This document shows positions 1 through 7,675 of a DNA stretch of 64,000 nt, piece after piece (within the stretch, counting starts at the first letter, position 1; every line of letters begins with the position of its first letter). This DNA comes from JAJAZB01 sp964244295. GTDB lineage: Bacteria; Bacteroidota; Bacteroidia; Cytophagales; Spirosomataceae. The stretch spans positions 78,040 to 142,039 of the forward strand of contig CAXTIG010000013.1 of the NCBI GenBank assembly GCA_964244295.1, given 5' to 3'. The position numbers and the translations under genes are program-made. The notes under the pieces were generated by a model. The model searched no databases and was not told the DNA's origin. It saw nothing but the letters and a program-made list of their open reading frames with translations.

Positions 1-574
1 TGCGGCGGATTTGGGTGATGCGGTTGTTGGTAAAATTGCCGCCCGTTTCAAAGTAGTACACCCCGAAAAAATCGCCCGCGTTGGCCGTGCTACGCCCGCC
101 GTCGCCGCTGATGGTCAGTCCGTTGATGGTCACAGTTCTGGTCGCCCCGCTGATGTACACGATGGGGTTGATCACGCTGCCGTTGCCGGTGGTCACGGTG
201 GGCACGGTGGCCGGGGCCAGTACCCTGGCCTTCGTCCGCCCCGCGCCTTGTAGGGTGAGGGATTTGTTGGCAATGAGTATTTGCTCCACATAATCGCCCG
301 CATCGACGTAGATCGTGGCGCCAGCGGGGGCCGTGTTTACGGCGAACTGGATGTCCCGGAAGGGGGCAGCGGCCGTGCCCGGATTGCCATTATTTCCCGC
401 AGCAGTGGTGTACACGTCACCGGTAGTGCTGTTGTCGTTGACGTAGTAGGACTGCACCGGAACGGGAGGAACGGGTCCCGCGCTAAGCGGGTTGAGCAGG
501 GCAGAAAAAAGCAGCAACCCGCCCAAACACAGGAACAAGGGCAGCCGGAATCGGAGGTAGAGGGGTGGTTTCAT
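1..574 (-). CDS. Secreted beta-helix-type protein, N-terminal part (runs off the left edge)
   Basis: An open frame on the minus strand starts at ATG 574 and continues past base 1, so only about 190 N-terminal residues are visible. Residues 1-30 form a signal peptide (MKPPLYLRFR followed by a Leu/Phe-rich stretch ending near LNPLSAG). The mature start reads SYYVNDNSTTGDVYTTAAGN, then GTAAAPFRDIQFAVNTAPAG and IYVDAGDYVEQ. This order, 'YVND...GNDGN.GT...PF.tIq.Ai..A..G.tI.v..G.Y.E', is typical of right-handed parallel beta-helix (pectin-lyase-fold) proteins of Bacteroidota. Later segments (NGLTISGDGG, NFTNNRITQIRR) fit helix coils. It is probably exported and may end in a type IX sorting domain outside the window. 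The substrate cannot be told. Confidence 0.8.
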   Translation of the reverse strand, partial: MKPPLYLRFRLPLFLCLGGLLLFSALLNPLSAGPVPPVPVQSYYVNDNSTTGDVYTTAAGNNGNPGTAAAPFRDIQFAVNTAPAGATIYVDAGDYVEQILIANKSLTLQGAGRTKARVLAPATVPTVTTGNGSVINPIVYISGATRTVTINGLTISGDGGRSTANAGDFFGVYYFETGGNFTNNRITQIRR

Positions 575-1383
575 ACGGAGATTGGGATTAGATGAATAGG
601 GGAGGTTAGCGATAAAAAAAGCCAAAGCCCGTCGCCGACTGGCACGGGTAAAAAAGCGGAGCTGCTGCCCACGTACCAACGAAAACCGGGAAAGGGTTCA
701 GCCCGTGGAAAGCCCCTGGAGCAGGTGATCAGGCGGTTTTAACCAGAAGTGATAGCAAGAGATGGCGGCGCACTCAGCGTCGCCCAGGGATGGGGCGGGT
801 ACAACGTGGGGCATAAACCTGCTTCTTTTTCCGGGTGAGGAGTTAATGGCTTGGTTTTCAGAAAACTGAATTTCCGAAATAGGATGACGTGACCCCGACG
901 GAGGAAACAACCGGAACGACGATACTAACTGTTTTCCCTGTGGAAAACGTAAGGAGGTGGGGTGGCGAGCGCTGAACGAAGAAGAGTGGCGGCTGATGCG
1001 CGTTCAAGCGATGGCAAAGTAGCCGGAACTGTTTTGAATAATCAAGCGGTATTATCTAATTTTTTTATGGTTTTGATTCATAGAAAATTTTCCCTAAATG
1101 GCAAAATTTTTATCGCCAGGCTGGAAATCAGGCACCAGTCCGAGGTGTTCCCCTCAAATTTAAATAGATGGCTTCCCCATTAAAACGCCACCGGTCCAGT
1201 ACCCGGCCCACACTGGGGTACTTGGTCGGTCTCAGAGCAGCGACGGCCGACGAATTTCCAGCGCACAGGCTGGAGAGTGGTACAAATGCTTTCGCCAAAA
1301 AATGTCACCCTAAACAAACCGGCCATCGCGGCCCGAATCGATTCGGGTCGCGATGGCCGGTTTATACGTCCGTTGAAGAGGGG
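575..1383. other. Long gap without a convincing gene
   Basis: About 800 bases without a frame I would call a gene. The short frames here have low-quality composition and no recognisable motif. The 3' part (about 1040-1180) is AT-rich compared with its surroundings. A perfect hairpin at 1316-1363 closes the gap. This may be a decayed gene, but I cannot name it. Confidence 0.5.
1316..1363. terminator. Perfect hairpin downstream of the 1384-1830 gene
   Basis: AAACCGGCCATCGCG pairs with CGCGATGGCCGGTTT around a second self-complementary core, CCCGAATCGATTCGGG. It lies directly after the stop of the minus-strand gene at 1384, in the position of a terminator. The T-tract is short (three T), so it could also be one of the palindromic repeats of this genome. 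Confidence 0.6.
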
Positions 1384-1830
1384 TTACTCGTCGTCCTCAC
1401 CGCCGCGTTTGCTGCGGGGTTTTTCGGCTTCGGGCGATAGTTCAAAACCCGTTACGTTGTCATGCTGAAACGACTTCATGCTGAAGGGATATTGATTCTC
1501 CAGGAAATCGTACCCTAATTTTTGGAAAATCCCTTTCAGGTTTACCCCGTAGGCAGGCCCCATTTTCACAAGCTTGAACGCCTGCGGATTATCTTTCCCG
1601 GTGGGCACCAGAAAAAAGCCGCCGTCCTTTTTACGTCCTTGCCCAAACAGGAACGCCGTTTCGTCGGGGTTGACACCCAAGTGGTCAAGGGCTTTGGCCG
1701 GGAGTTTCAGGTGACCAGTCGCGCTGATCGAACTTTTCATCGTGGGCGTTTCCACGGCTACTGCTTCTTTCGCCGCTTTTTTCCCTTTGTTTTCTTCCGG
1801 CGAAAAGAAATTAATTTTCTTGGGTCGCAT
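1384..1830 (-). CDS. Conserved hypothetical protein, possible AbrB-like fold
   Basis: A 148-residue soluble protein with a Lys/Glu-rich N-terminus (KKINFFSPEENKGKKAAKEA), a middle segment TGHLKLPAKALDHLGV followed by DETAFLFGQGRKKDGGFFLV, and a charged tail (KPRSKRGGEDDE). The 'G.l.LPa.al..Lgv..' stretch recalls the swapped-hairpin DNA-binding segment of AbrB/SpoVT proteins, but that is only a resemblance. There is no signal peptide and no membrane segment. A TAnnTTTG box sits 32 bases before the ATG and a hairpin follows the stop, so it looks like a single-gene transcript. The function is unknown. Confidence 0.7.
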   Translation of the reverse strand: MRPKKINFFSPEENKGKKAAKEAVAVETPTMKSSISATGHLKLPAKALDHLGVNPDETAFLFGQGRKKDGGFFLVPTGKDNPQAFKLVKMGPAYGVNLKGIFQKLGYDFLENQYPFSMKSFQHDNVTGFELSPEAEKPRSKRGGEDDE

Positions 1831-1861
1831 AGTTGCTTTACGTTTTAGTGAATGCCGGTGG

Positions 1862-1869
1862 CAAAACTA
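1862..1869 (-). promoter_or_regulatory. Bacteroidetes -7 box (TAGTTTTG) for the 1384-1830 gene
   Basis: Read on the minus strand the bases are TAGTTTTG, an exact TAnnTTTG match, 32 bases before the start codon. The -33 element is not clear. Confidence 0.6.
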
Positions 1870-2132
1870 TTCCATTCTTTTTAATTACAAAAATTACTGT
1901 TCACTATTTTAGAGAAACTCTGGTCTCTGAAAAAAGAAAATAAGACCAATTCTGCTGAACGAGGTGTTTTTTGTGGCATTGAATCGTATTTCTTCAAGGC
2001 CCGCGTCCTTACAAACTATCGGAAAGGTGTATTTTGTTTTTGGTGTCCTGCATCAAATTTTCGTTTTTTAAGTCTTGTTTTTTTATGGTTTTTACGCCGT
2101 ACCGAGTCCTTTTTTTTCGTCTTGCAAAACAA

Positions 2133-2169
2133 AAAAGGGCGAATCCGTTGGAGTCGGATTCGCCCTTTT
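2133..2169. terminator. Terminator hairpin after ilvE
   Basis: AAAAGGGCGAATCCG pairs with CGGATTCGCCCTTTT across a 7-base loop, with A- and T-runs on both sides. It lies just past the ilvE stop (minus strand) and could work in both directions. The rest of the 1831-2195 gap holds only the promoter at 1862 and AT-rich sequence. Confidence 0.75.
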
Positions 2170-2195
2170 CGCTCAAGCGGCAGTGCGTGTTTTCG

Positions 2196-3263
2196 TTACA
2201 CCGTGTACACCCAGCCCCGGGTGTCGGGGGTGCGGCCCAGTTTGATATCGTCTAGCTCCCGGTACACGCGCCGGGCAAAACTTGCTTCCGTCAATTCAGG
2301 CAAGGCGTAATCGGTACCTTCGTGCCCAATGGCGTACATCGATGAAACCACCGCCGCCGTGCCCGCTCCGAACGCTTCCTGCACGCGGCCATTCTGAATG
2401 CCCTCCAGGAGTTCATCGATGGATACGGGGCGCTCCTCCACGTCCATGCCCCAGTCGCGGGCGATGGTCAGGATGCTGTCGCGCGTGACGCCATCGAGAA
2501 TCGTATCGCCAGTGGGGGCCGTGACGAGTTTTCCATCGATTACAAACATCAGATTCATCGTCCCGGCTTCTTCCACGTAGCGGTGTTCTTTGTGGTCGGT
2601 CCAGATAATCTGATCGTATCCGGCTTCCTGGGCGAGTTTAGCCGGGTACAGCGAACCTCCGTAATTTCCGGCGTTTTTAGCGAAACCCACGCCCCCTTTG
2701 GCCGCGCGAACGTACTCGGTTTCAATTCTCAATTTTACCGGTTTGGAATAATACGCCCCCACTGGACTGTTGATGATCAAAAACTTATAGGTTTTCGACG
2801 GGGCCACGCCCACGTATTCGTCGGTGGCAAACATGAACGGACGAATGTAAAGCGAGCTAGCCGGCAGGGTGGGTACCCAGGCGGCATCGAGTCGGAGTAG
2901 TTCGGTCAGGCCACCGATAAATAAGTCTTCGGGGATTTCGGCCATGCACATACGGTGGGCCGATTTATTCAGCCGTGCCCAGTTTTTCTGGGGACGAAAG
3001 ATCACCACGTCCCCCTCGTCATTTTTGTAGGCCTTCATGCCCTCGAATATGGCTTGGCCGTAGTGAAGCGTCATCAGCGCCGGGCTGAATTGCAGGGTCT
3101 GGTAGGGTAGAATCTGCGGAGTTTGCCACTCTCCATTGATGCAATCGACCATGAACATATGGTCGGTGAAGGTGCGGCCAAATACGAGGTTGTTGAAATC
3201 GACGGTCTCAATCCGCGACTGCGCAACGCGGGTAATTTCGATGGGTGATGTTTCGATGAGCAT
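2196..3263 (-). CDS. ilvE: Branched-chain amino acid aminotransferase
   Basis: A 355-residue cytosolic PLP enzyme of fold type IV that interconverts Leu/Ile/Val and their 2-oxo acids with glutamate/2-oxoglutarate, the last step of branched-chain amino acid synthesis. The order matches class-IV BCATs: the GQAIFEGMKAY segment (about 69-79), RPQKNWARLNKSAHRM (90-105), the PLP-lysine region GFAKNAGNYGGSLYP (Lys196) and VEEAGTMNLMFV. The length fits the eukaryote-type (group II) BCATs common in Bacteroidota. A long hairpin repeat at 3274-3377 separates it from the cobalamin adenosyltransferase gene upstream, and a strong hairpin follows its stop. Confidence 0.95.
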   Translation of the reverse strand: MLIETSPIEITRVAQSRIETVDFNNLVFGRTFTDHMFMVDCINGEWQTPQILPYQTLQFSPALMTLHYGQAIFEGMKAYKNDEGDVVIFRPQKNWARLNKSAHRMCMAEIPEDLFIGGLTELLRLDAAWVPTLPASSLYIRPFMFATDEYVGVAPSKTYKFLIINSPVGAYYSKPVKLRIETEYVRAAKGGVGFAKNAGNYGGSLYPAKLAQEAGYDQIIWTDHKEHRYVEEAGTMNLMFVIDGKLVTAPTGDTILDGVTRDSILTIARDWGMDVEERPVSIDELLEGIQNGRVQEAFGAGTAAVVSSMYAIGHEGTDYALPELTEASFARRVYRELDDIKLGRTPDTRGWVYTV

Positions 3264-3273
3264 GGTAAAAAAG

Positions 3274-3377
3274 AGTTTACAGTTTTCAGTTCAGAGTCTT
3301 CAGTTTTGGGTTCAGCGTTTTCGTTTCCCAGCAAGCGAACTTGAACTGAAAACTATAAACACCAAACTGAAAACTTA
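3274..3377. repeat. Intergenic palindrome, 'ACAGTTTTCAGT' family
   Basis: The left arm repeats GTTTACAGTTTTCAGTTC-like units and the right arm carries the complement (GAACTGAAAAC, AACTGAAAACTT). The arms are imperfect. The same words recur at 26508-26595 and 60625-60716. The right arm overlaps the stop codon of the 3375-3932 gene. Confidence 0.75.
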
Positions 3378-3932
3378 TTTTGTCACCCTCGGCTCCCACT
3401 TTATTTCTTCGGCCTCCAACTCCTGGGCCATTTTTCGGGAAAGCACAAACAGGTAATCGGAAAGGCGATTGAGGTAGCGAATCACGAGGGGTTCGACGGG
3501 CTGCTCCTGGTCGAGGGCCACCACGAGCCGCTCGGCCCGGCGGCACACCGTGCGGGCCAGGTGCGCAAACGACACGGCCTCGTGCCCGCCCGGCAGCACG
3601 AAGTGGCGCAGTTCGGGCAGAACGGTGTCCATGGCGTCCATTTCGCGTTCCAGCAGTTCCACATCGGTTTCAAACAAGTCGGGAATGGGCTTCCGCACCG
3701 TCTTCTCCGGATCGGTGGCGAGGAGCGCCCCCATCGTGAAGAGCCGGTCCTGGATTTCTTTCAGCAAGCCCCGGCGGCTGGTGTTGACGGGCTGATCACG
3801 CACCAGACCGACGTAGGCGTTGAGTTCGTCGACGGTGCCATACGAATCGATCCGCAGGTCGCTCTTGGGTACCCGCCGCCCACTGATGAGCGCCGTACTG
3901 CCGGTGTCGCCGGTTTTGGTGTAAATTTTCAT
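3375..3932 (-). CDS. PduO-type cob(I)yrinic acid a,c-diamide adenosyltransferase
   Basis: A 185-residue enzyme that moves the adenosyl group from ATP to cob(I)alamin to make adenosylcobalamin. The N-terminus MKIYTKTGDTGSTALISGRR is the hallmark ATP-binding motif of the PduO family. It is followed by RIDSYGTVDELNAYVGLVRD and, near the C-terminus, the conserved RRAERLVVAL and IRYLNRLSDYLFVLSR helices (about 140-170). I chose the internal ATG at 3932 rather than the upstream one (3962) because the family begins at MKIYTKTGD and a TAnnTTTG box lies 27 bases before it. It probably forms a trimer in the cytosol. No other cobalamin gene is adjacent. Confidence 0.93.
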   Translation of the reverse strand: MKIYTKTGDTGSTALISGRRVPKSDLRIDSYGTVDELNAYVGLVRDQPVNTSRRGLLKEIQDRLFTMGALLATDPEKTVRKPIPDLFETDVELLEREMDAMDTVLPELRHFVLPGGHEAVSFAHLARTVCRRAERLVVALDQEQPVEPLVIRYLNRLSDYLFVLSRKMAQELEAEEIKWEPRVTK

Positions 3933-3959
3933 GCTAAAAACCCGTCGGGCGCGGTGGGG

Positions 3960-3967
3960 CAAAGCTA
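3960..3967 (-). promoter_or_regulatory. Bacteroidetes -7 box (TAGCTTTG) for the adenosyltransferase gene
   Basis: An exact TAnnTTTG match on the minus strand, 27 bases before the ATG at 3932. It supports the shorter start. Confidence 0.6.
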
Positions 3968-4012
3968 CGGGTTTTCAATACGTTCCAGAAAAGTTTGTTG
4001 TACTAATTAGTT

Positions 4013-4147
4013 GGGAAAAGGAGAAAAGGGGGAGGATGACCAGCGGGTAGTTTTCAGTGGGCAGTTGGCAGGAAATCAGTTTTCTTTTCTGCCAACTGCC
4101 CACTGAAAACTACCCGCTGGTCATCCTCCCCCTTTTCTCCTTTTCCC
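4013..4147. repeat. 59-bp perfect inverted repeat
   Basis: Bases 4013-4071 are the exact reverse complement of 4089-4147, with a 17-base loop. It is the longest perfect hairpin in the window. It lies between two divergent genes and ends nine bases before the promoter box of the 4171 gene. It contains the GTTTTCAGT word shared with the 3274-3377 palindrome. Confidence 0.9.
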
Positions 4148-4155
4148 CCGCGCCG

Positions 4156-4163
4156 TACCTTTG
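4156..4163 (+). promoter_or_regulatory. Bacteroidetes -7 box (TACCTTTG) for the 4171-4677 gene
   Basis: An exact TAnnTTTG match seven bases before ATG 4171, so the transcript would have a very short leader or be nearly leaderless. The box directly follows the 59-bp hairpin. Confidence 0.6.
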
Positions 4164-4170
4164 TGGTCTC

Positions 4171-4677
4171 ATGAGCATTGAAACGTTTGTTGCGCGGGTG
4201 TTCCGCTTTTTGTCGATCCTGCTTTTTATCGTGGCTTTTTTTCTGACCTACCTCGGCCTGCCCGATCTGGTGGCCGTCCACTTCGCCCCAACGGGGCAGG
4301 CCAACGGATTTTTGGGTCGTGAAAGCATTTTCTACCTCGTCGGGGGCTTGATGGTGGGGTTCAACGTGTTGTTTTCGGTACTCGCCCAACGGGTACAAAA
4401 TCTTCCCGACGCGGCGCTGGGGGTGCTGGGTACTGCCCGCTGGCAACCTTACCCGGCGGCCCTGCGCCTGACCCTGCGAAGCTGGTTTTACCTCGGCGTG
4501 GCGGCGCTCAACGTCTTTCTGACGCTTTGCCTCAACGCCCTTTCCGAACTCAACGATGCCCAGACCAACGAAACCGTGTTTGAATACCGCTGGCTGCTCG
4601 CCCTGGGCGCGGCCCTGCTTCTGGCCTGGCTGCTGTACCTGCCTCTGCGGTTGGGGTTGACCCGACCGACTGAGTGA
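4171..4677 (+). CDS. DUF1648-like membrane protein
   Basis: A 168-residue protein with four predicted membrane segments: FLSILLFIVAFFLTYLGL (about 12-29), FYLVGGLMVGFNVLFSVL (51-68), YLGVAALNVFLTLCL (109-123) and LLALGAALLLAWLLYLPL (143-160). After the first segment comes LPDLVAVHFAPTGQANGF, which matches the 'LP..i..Hf...G..d' signature of DUF1648/SdpI-type proteins. The longer frame from 4057 starts inside the 59-bp hairpin, so I use ATG 4171, which follows a TAnnTTTG box. The last codons lie in the next palindrome. The role is unknown; SdpI relatives are immunity or signalling membrane proteins. Confidence 0.75.
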   Translation: MSIETFVARVFRFLSILLFIVAFFLTYLGLPDLVAVHFAPTGQANGFLGRESIFYLVGGLMVGFNVLFSVLAQRVQNLPDAALGVLGTARWQPYPAALRLTLRSWFYLGVAALNVFLTLCLNALSELNDAQTNETVFEYRWLLALGAALLLAWLLYLPLRLGLTRPTE

Positions 4678-4754
4678 TTGAGTGAGGGAGTGATTGGGTG
4701 AAAGGAAAATACGACCTACTTTTTCACTCAATCACTCCCTCACTCAATCACTCC
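4671..4754. repeat. Palindrome of GAGTGATTGAGTGAGGG units
   Basis: Left arm 4671-4703 pairs with 4722-4754 with about two mismatches. CACTCAATCACTC units then continue to about 4780. It covers the stop codon of the upstream gene and runs up to the queA start, so it sits in the queA leader. Confidence 0.8.
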
Positions 4755-4783
4755 CTCACTCAATCACTCAATCACTCAATCCC

Positions 4784-6076
4784 TTGTCTCCCGTCCTCCT
4801 TTCCGATTTTCAGTACGACCTGCCCGACGACCGCATCGCGCGCTTTCCGCTGGCGGAGCGCGACCAGTCCCGGCTGCTGGTGTACCGGGCGGGGGTGATT
4901 TCGCACGCCCGGTTCGATCAGATCGGGGATTTTCTGCCGGAACGGAGCCTGCTCGTGTTCAACAACACGAAGGTGATTCCGGCGCGGTTGTTTTTCCGAC
5001 GAACGAGCGGGGCTTTGATCGAACTGTTCCTGCTCCAGCCCGTCGAGCCGACGCCCGTAATTCAGCAGGCCATGCAGGCCACCGGGAGTTGCACCTGGGA
5101 ATGCCTGATCGGCAACCGCAAGCGCTGGAAGGCGGGGGAGCGCCTGGGTTTATCGTTCACGGTTTACGGTTTGGAGCTGAAACTCAGCGCCGAGTTGGTC
5201 GATTCGAAAAAATCCCTCGTGCGGTTTTCCTGGGAACCGGAGGCGGTGCCCTTCGCTGAAATCCTCCGGGCCGCCGGGCAGATTCCCCTCCCGCCCTACC
5301 TCAACCGGGCCGCGACCGAGGCCGACCGGCAGACCTACCAAACCGTGTACTCCGAGCCGGAAGGGGCCGTGGCCGCCCCCACCGCCGGGCTGCATTTCAC
5401 CGAAAACGTACTTTCGGATTTGCGTGAGCGTGGTTTCGGCGAAGAATTCCTGACGCTGCACGTCGGCGCGGGGACGTTCCAACCCGTGAAGGTAGCCAAT
5501 GCCCTCGACCACCCCATGCACGGCGAGCAGGTGATTTTTACGAAGAAAAACATCGAAGTTTTGCTCGAAAACAGGGGTCGAATTCTTCCCGTCGGCACGA
5601 CCTCGCTGCGGGCGATAGAAAGTTTGTACTGGCTGGGAGCGAAGCTGAAATGTGAAGGGAGAAGGGTGAATTGTGAAGTAAAAAATCAAAACTCACCACT
5701 CACCAATGGTGGAAAAAATCACAATTCACATTTCTCATTTCACCCCTTCCACGTCGGTCAGTTCGAGCCGTACCAGCATCCCGACCCACCCGCGCCGGAG
5801 GTGGCGCTGGAGGCGGTGTTGCGGCAAATGACCGCCGAAAATCTCGATGAAATCACGGGTCAAACCGAAATCATGATCGTCCCCGGCTACCAATTCCGGC
5901 TCTGCCGAGGGCTGGTGACCAACTTTCACCAGCCTGGCTCCACGCTGATTTTGCTGGTGGCGGCGCTGCTTGGTGCCGATGGGCCAACCCACCGTTGGCG
6001 GCGGGTGTACGACGAAGCCCTCGCCCGGGGCTACCGCTTTCTGAGTTACGGTGATTCGTCGCTGCTGCTGCCCTGA
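4784..6076 (+). CDS. queA: S-adenosylmethionine:tRNA ribosyltransferase-isomerase
   Basis: This enzyme transfers and isomerises the ribosyl part of SAM onto 7-aminomethyl-7-deazaguanine in tRNA to give epoxyqueuosine. The family signature is clear: SDFQYDLPDDRIARFPLAER at the start, LLVFNNTKVIPARL (about 60-73), APTAGLHFT, LHVGAGTFQPV, and near the end EIMIVPGYQFRLCRGLVTNF HQPGSTL. No ATG fits. The frame extends back to TTG 4694 through palindrome sequence, so TTG 4784 (MSPVLLSDFQYD) is the likelier start, giving about 430 residues. Residues about 287-323 (LKCEGRRVNCEVKNQNS onward, rich in Asn/His/Ser) are not family sequence. They come from an in-frame palindromic repeat at 5647-5754, inserted between GTTSLRAIESLYWLGA and HVGQFEPY. 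Confidence 0.93.
   Translation: MSPVLLSDFQYDLPDDRIARFPLAERDQSRLLVYRAGVISHARFDQIGDFLPERSLLVFNNTKVIPARLFFRRTSGALIELFLLQPVEPTPVIQQAMQATGSCTWECLIGNRKRWKAGERLGLSFTVYGLELKLSAELVDSKKSLVRFSWEPEAVPFAEILRAAGQIPLPPYLNRAATEADRQTYQTVYSEPEGAVAAPTAGLHFTENVLSDLRERGFGEEFLTLHVGAGTFQPVKVANALDHPMHGEQVIFTKKNIEVLLENRGRILPVGTTSLRAIESLYWLGAKLKCEGRRVNCEVKNQNSPLTNGGKNHNSHFSFHPFHVGQFEPYQHPDPPAPEVALEAVLRQMTAENLDEITGQTEIMIVPGYQFRLCRGLVTNFHQPGSTLILLVAALLGADGPTHRWRRVYDEALARGYRFLSYGDSSLLLP
5647..5754. repeat. Palindromic element inserted in frame inside queA
   Basis: It is made of TGTGAATTGTGAA-type words and their complements (CACAATTCACATTTC) around a CACCATTGGTG-like centre. The same words form the intergenic hairpin at 26691-26746. 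The frame stays open through it. It interrupts an otherwise canonical QueA sequence. Confidence 0.75.
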
Positions 6077-6090
6077 TAAACTAGTTTGCG

Positions 6091-6098
6091 TACTTTTG
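6091..6098 (+). promoter_or_regulatory. Bacteroidetes -7 box (TACTTTTG) for the 6143-7606 gene
   Basis: An exact TAnnTTTG match, 45 bases before ATG 6143 and 15 bases after the queA stop. Confidence 0.6.
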
Positions 6099-6142
6099 AC
6101 CGTCGGGTACTTTTTCAAAAACCGTTTCCCCTCCCCCATTTT

Positions 6143-7606
6143 ATGCGAATTGACTGGCGTCATCCCCGCACACAGCGTTGGTTGCTTTGGGTGCTTTTTG
6201 GCGTTTTGCTGGTTCCTTTTTTAGCCCTTTCCGCCTTTGTGTACCCCACCACCGACGATTACTGCTTTGGCCGAATCTGGCGGCAAATGGGCTACTGGCG
6301 GTTTCAATCCCATTTTTACCAAACCTGGTCGGGGCGCTACACCGGCAACCTGATCATGAGCACCAACCCGCTCAACTTCGGTTGGTGGTGGGCCTTTCGG
6401 GTAGCGCCGGTTCTGACCTTCGGGCTGTACGTGTTCGTGCTCCAGGTATTTTTTCGTGAACTCACCCAGCGGCAGCTTCCCGACCGGGGCGTGTGGGCGC
6501 TCACGGCCTTGTTTCTCTTCGTGTTGCTGGCGCAGCACCCCGGCATCGCGTTTTATTTTTACTGGTACACCGGCCATCTCTACACCTTTGCCGACCTGGC
6601 TTCGCTGCTGGCGGTGGTGAGTTGGATTCGCTACGAAATCAGCACCGGGCGGCGGCGGACGGCGCATTTTGCCCTGACTGCTTTGCTTATCTTTTTCATC
6701 ATGGGCTGCAACGAAGTGCCCCTGGTGATGAACCTCACGCTGCTGGCGGCGCTCGTTTTCTTCTCGCTGCTCCGCGAGCGTCGCCTGCGCTTCGATTCCC
6801 TCGCGTTGCTTCTCGTCGGGGCGGCGGGAGCGGCGTTGGCGATCCTGGCACCGGGCAACCGGGGCCGGGCCACGTCGGGCACCTTCGGCAACGACGCACG
6901 CCAGGGCGACCTGGTTTACACCCTTACCCACGCGCCACTGGAGGCGTTTAACTCGCTCGTCACGTTGCTCCCGCTGGTGTTGGTGGCCTCGGTGCTGCTG
7001 GTGCCGCTGGGCGTGCAGTTGGTGCGGCTGGCCCCGCAGGTACCCGGCCTTGCCCGCGTGTTCGGCGCCAATCCGTTGCACGTCGGCTTAACCTATGCGG
7101 CGATGTTGGTGGTCGGTTTCGTGCCGACGTTTTGGGCCGTGGGTACGCTGCCCCCGCCCCTGCCCAAATCGGTGATTTACTTCTGGTTGGTGCTGGGCTG
7201 GTTTTACCTGACCCTCGTACTTGTTTTTTGGTACGAACGCCGCCGACCCGCCGCTCTGCCCTTCCGTCTGCCGATGCTCGTCAGCGTGGCGCTGGGTTTG
7301 TACCTGGCCCTGAGCCTGGCCGGGTCGTTCAACTTTCGGAGCGCCTACTCCGATTTGCTCACGGGGCGGGCCTACCGCTTTAGCCGGGAAATGGCCACCC
7401 GCATCGACTTCCTGCGGACTTCGCCCGATGCGGTCGTAACGGTACCCGCTTTGCAAAACCTGCCCGTCACGATCGTGCCCCTGTTGCCCGCTCGCGACAT
7501 GGTGATTGGTCACCCCGACGACGGCACCACCTGCGGGATTGATTTTTTTGGGAAAAAGGGCATCGAGTACGTCGGGGCGGACGGTCGGGTTGTAGGGAAA
7601 CCGTAA
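6143..7606 (+). CDS. Polytopic membrane protein, DUF6056-like
   Basis: A 487-residue integral membrane protein with about eleven hydrophobic segments. The first is at about 12-30 (WLLWVLFGVLLVPFLALSAF). A short conserved-looking loop follows, YPTTDDYCFGRIW, then FYQTWSGRYTGNLIMS with paired aromatic and charged residues. This arrangement (an acidic 'DD.' just after helix 1) is seen in lipid-linked sugar glycosyltransferases of the GtrII/DUF6056 type. I infer that class but cannot name a substrate. The C-terminal tail (about 430-487) is soluble. The ATG at 6143 is preferred because it follows a TAnnTTTG box with a short leader; the upstream start at 6086 would precede the box. Confidence 0.75.
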   Translation: MRIDWRHPRTQRWLLWVLFGVLLVPFLALSAFVYPTTDDYCFGRIWRQMGYWRFQSHFYQTWSGRYTGNLIMSTNPLNFGWWWAFRVAPVLTFGLYVFVLQVFFRELTQRQLPDRGVWALTALFLFVLLAQHPGIAFYFYWYTGHLYTFADLASLLAVVSWIRYEISTGRRRTAHFALTALLIFFIMGCNEVPLVMNLTLLAALVFFSLLRERRLRFDSLALLLVGAAGAALAILAPGNRGRATSGTFGNDARQGDLVYTLTHAPLEAFNSLVTLLPLVLVASVLLVPLGVQLVRLAPQVPGLARVFGANPLHVGLTYAAMLVVGFVPTFWAVGTLPPPLPKSVIYFWLVLGWFYLTLVLVFWYERRRPAALPFRLPMLVSVALGLYLALSLAGSFNFRSAYSDLLTGRAYRFSREMATRIDFLRTSPDAVVTVPALQNLPVTIVPLLPARDMVIGHPDDGTTCGIDFFGKKGIEYVGADGRVVGKP

Positions 7607-7638
7607 CGTTTTCGTCATGCTGAACTCAACTGGGGTTT

Positions 7639-7646
7639 TACTTTTG
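7639..7646 (+). promoter_or_regulatory. Bacteroidetes -7 box (TACTTTTG) for tyrS
   Basis: An exact TAnnTTTG match 30 bases before the tyrS ATG. Confidence 0.65.
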
Positions 7647-7675
7647 TCGCCTTAATTTTTTTTGAAAACCCATCC

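Noticed and set aside
698..910. A 70-residue minus-strand frame, plus short frames at 962-1183 and 1168-1440
   Set aside because: No motif, no ribosome-binding or promoter context; the last overlaps the hairpin and the neighbouring gene.
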